The position numbers and the translations under genes are program-made. Below, one piece after another: positions 28,520 through 35,713 of a DNA stretch of 35,713 bases. Under the pieces are notes generated by a model. The model saw nothing but the letters and a program-made list of their open reading frames with translations. It was not told the origin of the DNA and did no database searches. Numbering within the stretch: the stretch's first letter is position 1; the number at the start of each line of letters is the position of its first letter. Source of the stretch: Candidatus Vogelbacteria bacterium RIFOXYB1_FULL_42_16 (GTDB lineage Bacteria; Patescibacteriota; Minisyncoccia; Phycocordibacterales; XYD1-FULL-46-19); assembly GCA_001823055.1 (NCBI GenBank), contig MHTH01000013.1, forward strand, positions 1 through 35,713. Reading direction: 5' to 3'.

Positions 28520-29158
28520 ATGTCATATATTATTGTGGGTTTGGGAAATCCGGGTGAGGAATACGAAGCCACTCGGCATAATGCCGGGCGGATGGTAGTG
28601 GAGGCTTGGGCTAAAAAATATCAGGCCGAGGAAGATTTGAGCGACTGGAAATTTGATAAACTTTTGAATGCTCAAAAAAGCAGTGGTGAAGTTTTCCCCG
28701 AATTGTTGTCTGGTAAGAAAAATAAAAAAGGCGAAAAAGTATTGGCGCTTCTGCCGGAGACTTTTATGAATAATTCGGGCAAAGCTCTGCGTGATAAAAT
28801 AAAGGGGCCGAAAATGGCGGAGAAATTAGTAGTGGTGCATGATGATCTCGATTTGCCACTTGGTTCGATGAAAATTGTCTTCAATCGCGGTTCTGGTGGC
28901 CACAAGGGTCTAGAGTCGATTATCAAAGCGCTGAAAACGCAGGCTTTTGTCAGAGTGCGGTTGGGTGTGTGCCCAACGACGCCAACCGGTAAACTTAAAA
29001 AACCGGTGGGGGAGAAATTGATTGATTTTATTGTGGGTGAATTTAAACCGGATGAACTAAAAGTTTTTAAGAAAGTGACTAAACAAGCAGTGGAAGCGCT
29101 GGATTTGATTGTCGGTGAGGGGAGAGAAAAGGCCATGGGGGAAGTGAATAGTAGATGA
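28520..29158 (+). CDS. pth: Peptidyl-tRNA hydrolase
   Basis: 212 aa from MSYIIVGLGNPG; the ORF track start at 28484 is a TTG and less likely. Family blocks are IVGLGNPGEEYEATRHNAGRMV (catalytic His in TRHNAG), LLPETFMNNSGKAL and VVHDDLDLPLGSM (catalytic Asp region), and RGSGGHKGLESI. It has a short lysine-rich insertion (SGKKNKKGEKV). Pth frees tRNA from peptidyl-tRNAs dropped off the ribosome. The gene is divergent from lepB and followed by a short repeat-free spacer. Confidence 0.95.
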   Translation: MSYIIVGLGNPGEEYEATRHNAGRMVVEAWAKKYQAEEDLSDWKFDKLLNAQKSSGEVFPELLSGKKNKKGEKVLALLPETFMNNSGKALRDKIKGPKMAEKLVVVHDDLDLPLGSMKIVFNRGSGGHKGLESIIKALKTQAFVRVRLGVCPTTPTGKLKKPVGEKLIDFIVGEFKPDELKVFKKVTKQAVEALDLIVGEGREKAMGEVNSR

Positions 29159-29237
29159 TAGCTTTTAGGTTTTAGGTGATAGAAAAAAACGAGGATGACA
29201 ATACAAAATTTTAAAATTAAAAGTTAAAAATAAAAAT

Positions 29238-29777
29238 ATGAAAAAGATAATGATCGTTGCTGTCGTTATTGTGTTTGTTAGTGTTGGAGCTTACTTTTTT
29301 AAAGACAAAGAAAGTAAAAATAAATCAGAGATTTCTGTAGAAGTGACGAATGTGTCAAACGAACAATTAACAGATAATTGGAAAACTTTTATTAATTCTC
29401 ATGATGGGTATTCTTTTAAATATCCAGAAAAAATGGGATCACCAGTTATAAATGGATATTCGGAACTCAGTTCTTTTGGTTTTAAAATTTCCAGTGATTT
29501 TGCTGGAATGGCACCTAATTTTGCCACCATCTATATTTTTAATGGTTCGATAGATAAAGCTATTGCTTCGTATAAAAAAATCGATAGTAATGGTAGAATA
29601 TATAAGGGTACAGAAGATATTATCATCGGTGGTAAAAAGGGAAGAATATTAAATTGGACATTTTCTTCCGATAACTCTAAACTCATACGTTCTTCTTATT
29701 TTGTTGAGTATCAAACCGGAAAAACCCTAATGATATATGGATCTAAAGAATTTTTAACCACGATCAAGTTTTTGTGA
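29238..29777 (+). CDS. Anchored extracytoplasmic protein with a PsbP-like domain
   Basis: 179 aa. A short basic start (MKKIM) and a membrane helix (IVAVVIVFVSVGAYFF) lead to a linker and a domain beginning WKTFINSHDGYSFKYPEKMG, a pattern shared by many PsbP-like or uncharacterised surface proteins of CPR bacteria. The rest is beta-rich (FATIYIFNG, DIIIGGKKGRILNW). No catalytic motif is visible. The AT-rich sequence differs from its neighbours (pth, S1), suggesting acquisition. Function unknown. Confidence 0.7.
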   Translation: MKKIMIVAVVIVFVSVGAYFFKDKESKNKSEISVEVTNVSNEQLTDNWKTFINSHDGYSFKYPEKMGSPVINGYSELSSFGFKISSDFAGMAPNFATIYIFNGSIDKAIASYKKIDSNGRIYKGTEDIIIGGKKGRILNWTFSSDNSKLIRSSYFVEYQTGKTLMIYGSKEFLTTIKFL

Positions 29778-29850
29778 ATGTAAATTTTAAAGTTAAAAGT
29801 TGAAAATATAGATTAAAAATTTACATAAGTTAAACATATGGGGAGCTAAT

Positions 29851-29880
29851 CAAAAAATCCGCCAGTTGGCGGATTTTTTG
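29851..29880 (+). terminator. Terminator after the PsbP-like gene
   Basis: CAAAAAATCCGCCA and TGGCGGATTTTTTG pair perfectly around GT; the arm ends supply U-tracts on both strands. Confidence 0.8.
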
Positions 29881-29895
29881 AGGGTTAAACTTACA

Positions 29896-30043
29896 AATTT
29901 TGAATTACAAGAACTCGTTGAGGCAGAAACTTTTTAGGGGGTCGTGAGGTTGTCGAACCGAACGCTTCAGGATTTTTCAAGCTTCGAAAAATCCGTACCC
30001 TAAAAAGTTTGCTGGTGATAAAGAGTTTTTGCAATTCAAAATT
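29896..30043 (-). repeat. Covarying structured element, copy C
   Basis: Core on the minus strand. HP1 is at 29970-29994 and HP2 is GGTT-CGAC-AACC (29948-29959, read on minus). The proximal arm CTTTTTAGGG pairs with CCCTAAAAAG, and the distal arm AATTTTGAATT pairs with AATTCAAAATT. It lies directly after the S1 stop on the S1 transcript, sense orientation. Confidence 0.8.
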
Positions 30044-30048
30044 ATCAA

Positions 30049-31212
30049 TTATTTCCCTTCCTCCTTTTTTTCTCCCACTTCCGGCAGGGTAATCGCGCCG
30101 AAAGACAAAGTCATTTTCTGATTCCTGGGTTCGAACAAGTTGATGGTAAAAGTATAAGTCTTGCCTAGTTCCAAAGTTTTGCGCAATTCTTCTTCGGTTT
30201 TGAATTCGGAAATGTGAACCAAACCGGCTACGCCTTCTTCGATGCTAATCAACGCACCGTGTTTATTGTATTTAATCACGACCCCTTTGACAATTTCACC
30301 GCGTTTGTATTTCTTTTCCGCTTCGGACCATGGATTGGTCTTTAAGGCTTTGATCGACAGGGAAATCTTATCGTCTTTAATTTCAATAATTTTGGCCTTG
30401 ACCTTTTCGCCTACCTTGAAAACATCGCGCGGATTTTCGACTAGCGACCAATCGATTTCGGAAATGTGAACCAAGCCTTCCAAGCCATCTTCAACTTTAA
30501 TGAAGATACCGAAATCAACGGCGCCAGTCACTTCACCGTCGACAATGTCGCCGAGGGAATATTTTTCAATCAAAGTTTTCTTGGCTTTATTATCCTGATT
30601 TTTTTCCGAGAAAATTAATTTATTTTCGCGTGGGTCGGCGGTAATAATCGAGACTGATAACATTTTACCGACTAATTTTTTCAATTCATCGGCAATCTTG
30701 TCTTTATCACCATCGGTGACGCGCGGATAATGGTCGGCTTTTAGTTGAGAAGCGGGGATAAAACCGTCGATGCCTTGCCATTCCATAATCAAACCGCCCT
30801 TGTTGGCATCTTTGACCATAACATCAAAAACCGCTTTGCTTTTGATCGCTTTTTCGGCGTCACTCCAGACCAAGGCTTGCTTGGCTTCTTTTAGTGACAG
30901 CTCAAAATAGCCCTCCTCGCCTTCTAGAGCGACGACTTTGGCAGTTACCAAATCTCCGATATTAACCTTTTTTATGACATCGCGAGCGTTTAGATATTCG
31001 CGACCGAAAATAATACCAGTGCCAAAAGGAATGATTTCGACATACAAAGACATCTTTTCCTTGGCAATTACTCGACCTTCGACTAACGCTCCCACATCAG
31101 GCAGAGCGGAAGAATTCTTGGTGACTTCTTCCATGGTAGCGCGAACCGCGACTTTACCGACGCCACCGACCGCTTCCTCGTTTTCAATTTCTACTAATTT
31201 TTGATTATCCAT
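30049..31212 (-). CDS. rpsA: Ribosomal protein S1-like (four S1 domains)
   Basis: 387 aa from MDNQKLVEIENEEA; the ORF track start at 31224 is 12 bp upstream. Four S1/OB repeats can be traced: GALVEGRVIAKEKMSLYVEI, KAVFDVMVKDANKGGLIMEW, GDIVDGEVTGAVDFGIFIKVEDGLEGLVHISEIDW and GEIVKGVVIKYNKHGALISIEEGVAGLVHISEF. bS1 brings mRNAs to the 30S subunit, which matters where Shine-Dalgarno sequences are weak, as they are in this window. It is shorter than the six-domain E. coli protein, as in many Gram-positives and CPR. A 118-nt leader precedes it and the structured repeat copy C follows. Confidence 0.92.
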   Translation of the reverse strand: MDNQKLVEIENEEAVGGVGKVAVRATMEEVTKNSSALPDVGALVEGRVIAKEKMSLYVEIIPFGTGIIFGREYLNARDVIKKVNIGDLVTAKVVALEGEEGYFELSLKEAKQALVWSDAEKAIKSKAVFDVMVKDANKGGLIMEWQGIDGFIPASQLKADHYPRVTDGDKDKIADELKKLVGKMLSVSIITADPRENKLIFSEKNQDNKAKKTLIEKYSLGDIVDGEVTGAVDFGIFIKVEDGLEGLVHISEIDWSLVENPRDVFKVGEKVKAKIIEIKDDKISLSIKALKTNPWSEAEKKYKRGEIVKGVVIKYNKHGALISIEEGVAGLVHISEFKTEEELRKTLELGKTYTFTINLFEPRNQKMTLSFGAITLPEVGEKKEEGK

Positions 31213-31330
31213 AAAATAACACATTTAGCCCGTCTTTAGACGAACACTGGAGTCGATTTCAGGGCTTCGGAGAGGGCTTTTAAGGGCGCTTGATCCGGGC
31301 CGAGAGATTTTTCCCACAGTCCTTATAATG
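31213..31330 (-). promoter_or_regulatory. Structured 5' leader of the S1 gene
   Basis: From the minus-strand promoter (-35 TTGCAA 31364-31359, 16 bp, -10 TATACT 31342-31337) transcription would begin near 31330, giving a leader of about 118 nt. It contains the hairpin CGTC-TTTA-GACG near 31231-31242 and GC-rich blocks (GGCCCGGATC, AGCGCCC). S1 genes are often autoregulated through their leader. The 31213-31561 interval otherwise holds the divergent promoters and repeat copy D. Confidence 0.45.
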
Positions 31331-31358
31331 TGGTAGAGTATATAACGAAAAAAAGATT

Positions 31359-31386
31359 TTGCAAACCAAGGTTATTTTGGTATAAT
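31359..31386 (+). promoter_or_regulatory. Promoter of the MBL-gyrA unit, sharing its -35 with the S1 promoter
   Basis: TTGCAA (31359-31364), 16 bp, TATAAT (31381-31386). TTGCAA is its own reverse complement and also serves as -35 of the minus-strand promoter, whose TATACT is likewise 16 bp away. The expected plus-strand start, about 31393, is the first base of the repeat element D. Confidence 0.65.
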
Positions 31387-31392
31387 AAGGTA

Positions 31393-31528
31393 GAAAATAT
31401 GACAGTTTTCTCGCTGATCTAATTTTTAGGGTACGGATTTTTTGAAGCTTAAAAAATCCTGAAACGCTCGTTTCGTCAAACTCGCGACCCCCTAAAAATC
31501 AATCAGCTCAAAAATCTTTTCATTTTTC
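31393..31528 (+). repeat. Covarying structured element, copy D, in the 5' leader of the MBL gene
   Basis: Core HP1 at 31435-31459 has GGATTTTTT-GAAGCTT-AAAAAATCC, where the last pair is T:A instead of C:G. HP2 is GTTT-CGTC-AAAC (31470-31481). The proximal arm GCTGAT..ATTTTTAGGG pairs with CCCTAAAAAT..ATCAGC. A promoter lies directly upstream, so it is probably transcribed as the leader of the following genes. Confidence 0.8.
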
Positions 31529-31561
31529 TGCCAATTTAAAATTTACTTAATAGGGTAAACC

Positions 31562-32185
31562 ATGATCATCAATTATTTCGGACAGGCTTTTATCAAGGCG
31601 CAATTTGGCGACACGGTCGTGGCCTTTAATCCGGTCGCTAAAGAATCCGAGGCCAAGGTCACTCGTTTTGGCGCCGATTTGTGTCTGATTGCCTCTAATG
31701 TGCCGGAAGCCAATGGTCTGGATTCTGTTACCTATGCCAACAAAACGCCTTTTGTCATTGATGGTCCGGGCGAATATGAAAAAACTGGTATTTTTGTGCG
31801 GGGTATTGCCTCGGGCGGAGTTGATGGCTCGGTCAATACTATTTATACGATGACTTTGGATGGGATCAATATCTGTCATCTAGGTTTGCTAAAGGATCCC
31901 AAATTGCCGGATGAGGCCGTGGAAGATATTGGTTCAGTCGATATTCTTTTTGTGCCGATCGGCGGAGGTCAAGTTCTCGAGCCAAAAGAAGCGGCCAAGG
32001 TGGTCGCTGGTTTGGAGCCGAGCGTGATTGTGCCAGTGATGTATGACGACAATCCCGAAGCGCTAAAAATTTTTCTCAAAGAAGCCAGCGATGGCAAGGA
32101 AACAACTGTCGACAAATTGACCGTCAAACGCAAAGATTTGGATGGTAAAGTTGGTGAGGTTATAATCATCAAAGCCGATATCTAA
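31562..32185 (+). CDS. Metallo-beta-lactamase-fold protein, probably without the metal site
   Basis: A 207-aa protein of the UlaG-like MBL group. It begins MIINYFGQAFIKAQFGD like other members and keeps DGPGEYEKTGIFVRGI and the strand CHLGLL. The metal-binding HxHxDH is expected after ADLCLIAS; here the residues are NVPEAN, so the zinc ligands are lost, and the later ligand positions (DILFVPIGGG, VIVPVMY) lack His as well. It therefore looks catalytically inactive, perhaps a binding or structural protein. It is 5 bp before a small membrane protein and gyrA, in one unit. Confidence 0.8.
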   Translation: MIINYFGQAFIKAQFGDTVVAFNPVAKESEAKVTRFGADLCLIASNVPEANGLDSVTYANKTPFVIDGPGEYEKTGIFVRGIASGGVDGSVNTIYTMTLDGINICHLGLLKDPKLPDEAVEDIGSVDILFVPIGGGQVLEPKEAAKVVAGLEPSVIVPVMYDDNPEALKIFLKEASDGKETTVDKLTVKRKDLDGKVGEVIIIKADI

Positions 32186-32190
32186 TTTTT

Positions 32191-32493
32191 ATGAGTCTTC
32201 AAGAAACAATTATTCGTTGGCAAGGAAAAAATGACGCTGACAAAAAAAACTTGGCCGTTGGGCTGGCGATTTTTGGCACCGGATTGATTTTTATTGTTTG
32301 GGCGGTTTTTTTTATGATTGATATCAATCGCCCAGCTCCGGCGCCAGCACCAAAAGAAACGGCTCCAGTCGCGGTCATCGATCAAAGATCTACTTGGCAA
32401 AAGGTTTCCGAGGGTTTGACTGACACGACCGATTCAATTTTACACGGGGCAAGAGTTATGCTGGAAAGAACCGGTCTCTTTAAAAATAATTAA
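32191..32493 (+). CDS. Small membrane protein before gyrA
   Basis: 100 aa. A charged N-terminus ([12 protein letters not shown]) precedes one membrane helix ([23 protein letters not shown]), then a Pro/Ala-rich spacer ([14 protein letters not shown]) and a C-terminal amphipathic segment. No enzymatic motif; the spacer suggests an exposed tail. It is translated between the MBL protein and GyrA with gaps of 5 bp on both sides. I do not recognise a named family. Confidence 0.7.
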   Translation: MSLQETIIRWQGKNDADKKNLAVGLAIFGTGLIFIVWAVFFMIDINRPAPAPAPKETAPVAVIDQRSTWQKVSEGLTDTTDSILHGARVMLERTGLFKNN

Positions 32494-32498
32494 CGACT

Positions 32499-34982
32499 AT
32501 GGCTAAAAAAACAGATCAACCGGCAAAACCGGAAAAAATAGAGAAAATTTTCGCCGAGGGCGAAGAGCGGATTCAAGCGATCAATATTGTTTCGGAAATG
32601 CGCGAGTCCTATCTCGATTATTCTATGTCCGTCATTGTTGGTCGGGCCTTGCCTGATGTCCGCGATGGCTTGAAACCGGTTCATCGACGAATTTTGTTTT
32701 CCATGAATGAGCTCGGTTTGACCGCCAGCAGTAAATTTCGCAAATCAGCGACGGTAGTGGGCGATGTTTTAGGTAAATATCATCCTCATGGTGATTCGGC
32801 TTGTTATGATGCCATGGTCCGAATGGCTCAAGATTTTGCCATGCGTTACCCGCTAATTGCTGGCCAAGGAAATTTTGGTTCGATCGATGGGGATAGTGCG
32901 GCGGCGATGCGTTACACCGAAGCAAAAATGTCGCGCTTGTCGGCGGAATTGTTGCGCGATATTGAAAAAGAGACCGTTGATTTTACTCCCAACTATGATG
33001 GCACCAGACAAGAGCCGTCGGTTTTGCCGAGTGTCGTGCCCAACTTGCTTTTAAATGGTGCTATGGGCATTGCCGTCGGTATGGCCACCAAGATTCCTCC
33101 ACACAATTTGACCGAATTGATGGATGCTTTGGCACATTTAGCTGATCATCCGGAGGCGACCACTGAAGATTTATTGGCTTATGTTAAAGGTCCCGATTTT
33201 CCGACCGGTGGTTTGGTTTTTAATCAAGAAGATATTCGTCATGCTTATGCCACCGGTCGGGGTGGAGTGCTGATCAGAGGAGAAGCGGAAATTGTCGAAA
33301 ACAAAGCCGGCAATTTTCAGATCATCATTTCCTCGATTCCTTATCAGGTCAACAAATCGGAATTAATCGTCAAAATCGCTGATTTGGTGCGGGATAAAAA
33401 GATCGAAGGCATCCGCGACATTCGCGATGAATCGACTCGCGACATTCGCGTGGCCATTGATCTGAAAACTGGCGCTCATCCGCAGAAAATTTTAAATGCA
33501 TTATATAAACATACTGATCTGGAGACCACTTTCAATTACAACATGTTGACTTTGGTAGAAGGCGTACCAAAACTTTTACCTTTGCGTTCGATTTTGGAAG
33601 AATTTATCGGCCATCGGCAGGTGATCATCACTCGGCGGACTAAATACGATCTGCGTAAAGCCGAAGAACGGGCGCATATTTTGGAAGGCTTGAAAAAAGC
33701 CCTTGATCATATCGATGAGATTATCAAGCTGATTAAAAAATCCAAAGATACCGACGAAGCCAAAGCCAATTTGATGAAGACTTTCAAGTTTTCTGATTTG
33801 CAAGCCGTGGCCATTTTGGAAATGCGTTTGCAAAAACTGGCTGGCCTCGAACGTCAGAAAATCGAAGACGAATTGAAAGAAAAATTGGCTTTAATCAAAG
33901 ACTTGAAAGCAATCTTGGCTGATCCAAAAAAAGTGTTGGCCATCAGCAAACAGGAATTTTTGGAAATCAAGGAAAAATATGGCGATGCGCGTCGGACCAA
34001 AGTAATCAAAGGCGGAGCCAAAGAAATCAATCTGGAAGATCTGGTACCGGAAAAAGAAGATGTGCTAGTTTTGACCGCCGGCGGTTATATCAAACGCACC
34101 GATCCGAGCGAATATCGGGCTCAACGCCGAGGTGGAGTGGGCGTGATTGATTTGAATATGAAAGAAGAAGATTTCGTCACGACCTTACTGACCGCCAATA
34201 CTCACGACGACCTGCTTTTCTTCACCAATCGGGGTAAGGCTTACCAAATCAAAATGTATGATGTGCCAGAAGGCAAACGTGCGACTCGGGGCAAGTCAAT
34301 TATGAATTTTTTGTCGCTGACCGATGATGAAAAAGTGACTAGTATTTTACCGATGCCAAAAGTCTTGAAAGATGTGAAATTCTCGCTCTTGATGGTGACC
34401 AAAGACGGTGATGTCAAAAAAGTCTCGGCTGACAGTTTCCGAGATGTTCGCCGGAGTGGCATTATCGCTATTAAACTTGGTGATGGCGATTTGTTGTTGT
34501 CGGTTTGCGCGGTGGCCAAGGGCGACCAAATGATTTTGACCGCGCAATCGGGTCAATCGATTCGGTTTAAAGAGTCTGATGTGCGGGAAATGGGCCGAGC
34601 GGCCGGTGGCATTCGCGGTATGAAATTGAAAAAAGGCGATTTTATTGTCGGCGCCGATTGTATTCCGGCCTCTCTCAAAGAAGGTAGTTTGTTGGTGATG
34701 ACCGATACTGGCCACGGCAAGCGGACTCTGCTGAAAGAATTTAAAGATCAGAAGCGTGGTGGTTCGGGCGTCAAAGCGGTCAATATTACCAAGAAAACCG
34801 GTCCGCTAATGGTCAGTAAAGTCATTGATGGCACCCAACAGGAAATCATTGCCATTTCCAAGCAAGGTCAAATTATTCGCACCAACATCGACGAGATTCC
34901 GACTATTGGTCGAGCGACCCAAGGCGTGCGCATTATGAAATTGAAAGAAGGGGATGGGATTGCTTCGCTCACTTGTTTGTAA
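32499..34982 (+). CDS. gyrA: DNA gyrase subunit A
   Basis: An 827-aa type IIA topoisomerase subunit that cuts and rejoins DNA to introduce negative supercoils with GyrB. The N-terminal winged-helix and tower domains are marked by [39 protein letters not shown] (quinolone-resistance region, with Ser and Asp kept) and [12 protein letters not shown] with the catalytic Tyr near residue 140. The coiled coil is [21 protein letters not shown]. The C-terminal six-bladed domain carries the GyrA box as QRRGGVG, one residue away from the usual QRRGG[KR]G. gyrB is not in this window. Confidence 0.96.
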   Translation: MAKKTDQPAKPEKIEKIFAEGEERIQAINIVSEMRESYLDYSMSVIVGRALPDVRDGLKPVHRRILFSMNELGLTASSKFRKSATVVGDVLGKYHPHGDSACYDAMVRMAQDFAMRYPLIAGQGNFGSIDGDSAAAMRYTEAKMSRLSAELLRDIEKETVDFTPNYDGTRQEPSVLPSVVPNLLLNGAMGIAVGMATKIPPHNLTELMDALAHLADHPEATTEDLLAYVKGPDFPTGGLVFNQEDIRHAYATGRGGVLIRGEAEIVENKAGNFQIIISSIPYQVNKSELIVKIADLVRDKKIEGIRDIRDESTRDIRVAIDLKTGAHPQKILNALYKHTDLETTFNYNMLTLVEGVPKLLPLRSILEEFIGHRQVIITRRTKYDLRKAEERAHILEGLKKALDHIDEIIKLIKKSKDTDEAKANLMKTFKFSDLQAVAILEMRLQKLAGLERQKIEDELKEKLALIKDLKAILADPKKVLAISKQEFLEIKEKYGDARRTKVIKGGAKEINLEDLVPEKEDVLVLTAGGYIKRTDPSEYRAQRRGGVGVIDLNMKEEDFVTTLLTANTHDDLLFFTNRGKAYQIKMYDVPEGKRATRGKSIMNFLSLTDDEKVTSILPMPKVLKDVKFSLLMVTKDGDVKKVSADSFRDVRRSGIIAIKLGDGDLLLSVCAVAKGDQMILTAQSGQSIRFKESDVREMGRAAGGIRGMKLKKGDFIVGADCIPASLKEGSLLVMTDTGHGKRTLLKEFKDQKRGGSGVKAVNITKKTGPLMVSKVIDGTQQEIIAISKQGQIIRTNIDEIPTIGRATQGVRIMKLKEGDGIASLTCL

Positions 34983-34994
34983 TAGAGATTAATA

Positions 34995-35032
34995 ATTCGC
35001 CCATATTTTTGCTTCGCAAAATGTGGGCGAAT
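34995..35032 (+). terminator. Hairpin after gyrA
   Basis: ATTCGCCCA-t-ATTTT-t-GC and GC-a-AAAT-g-TGGGCGAAT form an imperfect 16-bp stem around TTC, 12 bp after the stop codon. Confidence 0.65.
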
Positions 35033-35046
35033 GTTAGTTTTACACT

Positions 35047-35074
35047 TTGAGCTTTGAGTTTTGCACTGTATAAT
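35047..35074 (+). promoter_or_regulatory. Promoter of the methyltransferase gene (probably leaderless)
   Basis: TTGAGC (35047-35052), 16 bp, TATAAT (35069-35074). The ATG at 35081 is 6 bp after the -10, so transcription should start at or next to the start codon. Confidence 0.6.
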
Positions 35075-35080
35075 AAAATC

Positions 35081-35632
35081 ATGTCTTTTGCTGATCCTGA
35101 AAGTATCGTTGCCAATTTTGGTCTAGTGGCCGGTCAAGAGATCGCTGATTTTGGTTCGGGCATCGGTCCCTATGCTTTGGCTTGCGCTAAAATTGTCGGT
35201 CAAACCGGCAAGGTTTATGCGGTGGACATTCAAAAAGATATTTTAGAGCGCCTAAAAAACGATGCCCAAAAACTCGGTCTCAATAATGTTGAAATTATCT
35301 GGGGCGATATTGAAAGCGCTGGTGGTGTTAAATTGAAAGATGAATCACTCGATGCGATTATTTTAGCCAACGCTCTTTTTCAAGCCGAAGATAAAGTTGG
35401 AGTGGTCAAAGAAATGCATCGTCTATTGCGAACGCGTGGACGAGTCTTTCTGATCGATTGGCGAGATTCTTTCGGTGGTTTGGGTCCCAAGCCGACCGAT
35501 GTCTTGGTGCCAGAAAAAGCCGAAGAACTTTTTAGCACCAATGGTTTTGAAAAAATCAATTCATTGGCCGGCGAATTTTCGGCTGGCGATCATCATTATG
35601 GTCTAATTTTTTCTAAACACGGACAAATATGA
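35081..35632 (+). CDS. Class I SAM-dependent methyltransferase
   Basis: 183 aa from MSFADPESIVANFG; the ORF track start at 35054 lies in the promoter. The Rossmann motif I is IADFGSGIGPYALACA, motif II VYAVDIQKDILERL, the VEIIWGDIES acidic loop and DAIILANALFQAEDK. The closest general similarity is the UbiE/COQ5-like small-molecule methyltransferases and their RNA- or protein-modifying relatives; the substrate is not evident. The promoter reads directly into the ATG. The stop overlaps the start of the next gene (ATGA). Confidence 0.85.
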   Translation: MSFADPESIVANFGLVAGQEIADFGSGIGPYALACAKIVGQTGKVYAVDIQKDILERLKNDAQKLGLNNVEIIWGDIESAGGVKLKDESLDAIILANALFQAEDKVGVVKEMHRLLRTRGRVFLIDWRDSFGGLGPKPTDVLVPEKAEELFSTNGFEKINSLAGEFSAGDHHYGLIFSKHGQI

Positions 35633-35713
35633 AAAATCTAAATCCTTTTCAAGCGATTCTTTTAGTTGTCTTTGGCTTTGCCGCCATCATCGCCGTTTTA
35701 GTTTTTGGCGGTT
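35629..35713 (+). CDS. N-terminal part of a secreted or membrane protein (partial)
   Basis: ATG at 35629 overlaps the methyltransferase stop. The visible 28 residues MKNLNPFQAILLVVFGF and on contain a hydrophobic helix after a short basic start, i.e. a signal peptide or anchor. Similar starts occur in CPR extracellular solute-binding proteins, but this is too short to assign. Confidence 0.65.
   Translation, partial: MKNLNPFQAILLVVFGFAAIIAVLVFGG

Noticed and set aside
1-35713. CRISPR array
   Set aside because: No regularly spaced direct repeats were seen. The repeats found are inverted or dispersed.

Overview
The window looks like a chromosome segment of a Candidate Phyla Radiation (Patescibacteria) bacterium, probably Parcubacteria-like. 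The reasons are compact versions of universal bacterial genes (ValS of 705 aa without the usual C-terminal coiled coil, LepA, TsaD, HisS, GyrA, S1), small families often seen in this group (DUF5652-like, RNHCP, an O-antigen ligase-like/TPR fusion, a metal-site-less MBL protein), mostly tRNA genes without encoded CCA, several apparently leaderless genes, and short GC-rich palindromes scattered between genes. This assignment is inference from gene content; no 16S gene is present.

Layout. 1-830: end of an unrecognised gene, a repeat-rich spacer, and RNase P RNA (rnpB) with a large inserted inverted repeat. 868-7755: a MerR-like HTH gene, then an O-antigen ligase/TPR protein, MurJ, LepA (EF-4) and an FtsB/DivIC-like protein. 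7800-9820: tRNA-Gly, tRNA-Arg and tRNA-Phe mixed with tRNA debris, an RNHCP protein, a glutaredoxin, a small coiled-coil membrane protein and an HNH endonuclease. 9870-16021 (minus strand): Hsp20, PrsW-like protease, ValS, TsaD, tRNA-Val, an HTH/LAGLIDADG-like endonuclease and a DedA protein. 16154-21057: tRNA-Glu, tRNA-Ser and an AT-rich accessory island holding a TdeIII-type restriction-modification pair, a LexA-like self-cleaving repressor and a divergent operon of four small genes. 21117-29158: a DUF5652-like protein, a ZIP transporter, then the minus-strand cluster lepB-hisS-rpsU-ybeY-ftsA-ftsZ-trxB with divergent pth. 29238-35713: a PsbP-like lipoprotein or anchored protein, ribosomal protein S1, and on the plus strand an MBL-fold protein, a small membrane protein, GyrA, a SAM methyltransferase and the start of another gene.

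How it works together. Core modules are cell division (FtsB-like, FtsA, FtsZ), envelope (MurJ, O-antigen ligase-like, LepB), translation and tRNA processing (rnpB, ValS, HisS, TsaD, Pth, LepA, S1, S21, YbeY) and redox (glutaredoxin, TrxB-like). The accessory part is the island, in which a LexA-family repressor with a UmuD-like Cys-Gly scissile bond appears to control both the R-M operon and a divergent operon through one operator lying at the two start codons.

The most unusual content is non-coding. (i) Four copies of a roughly 140-bp structured element with a conserved core and compensatory base changes in its hairpins and arms. (ii) Two copies of a roughly 117-bp inverted-repeat element inserted exactly at start codons, with the ATG inside a 6-bp target duplication. 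(iii) Diverged partial copies of lepA, tRNA-Gly, tRNA-Glu and tRNA-Ser lying directly beside the intact genes and each interrupted by a small hairpin. (iv) A repeat inserted in RNase P RNA, one end of which recurs 6.6 kb away.
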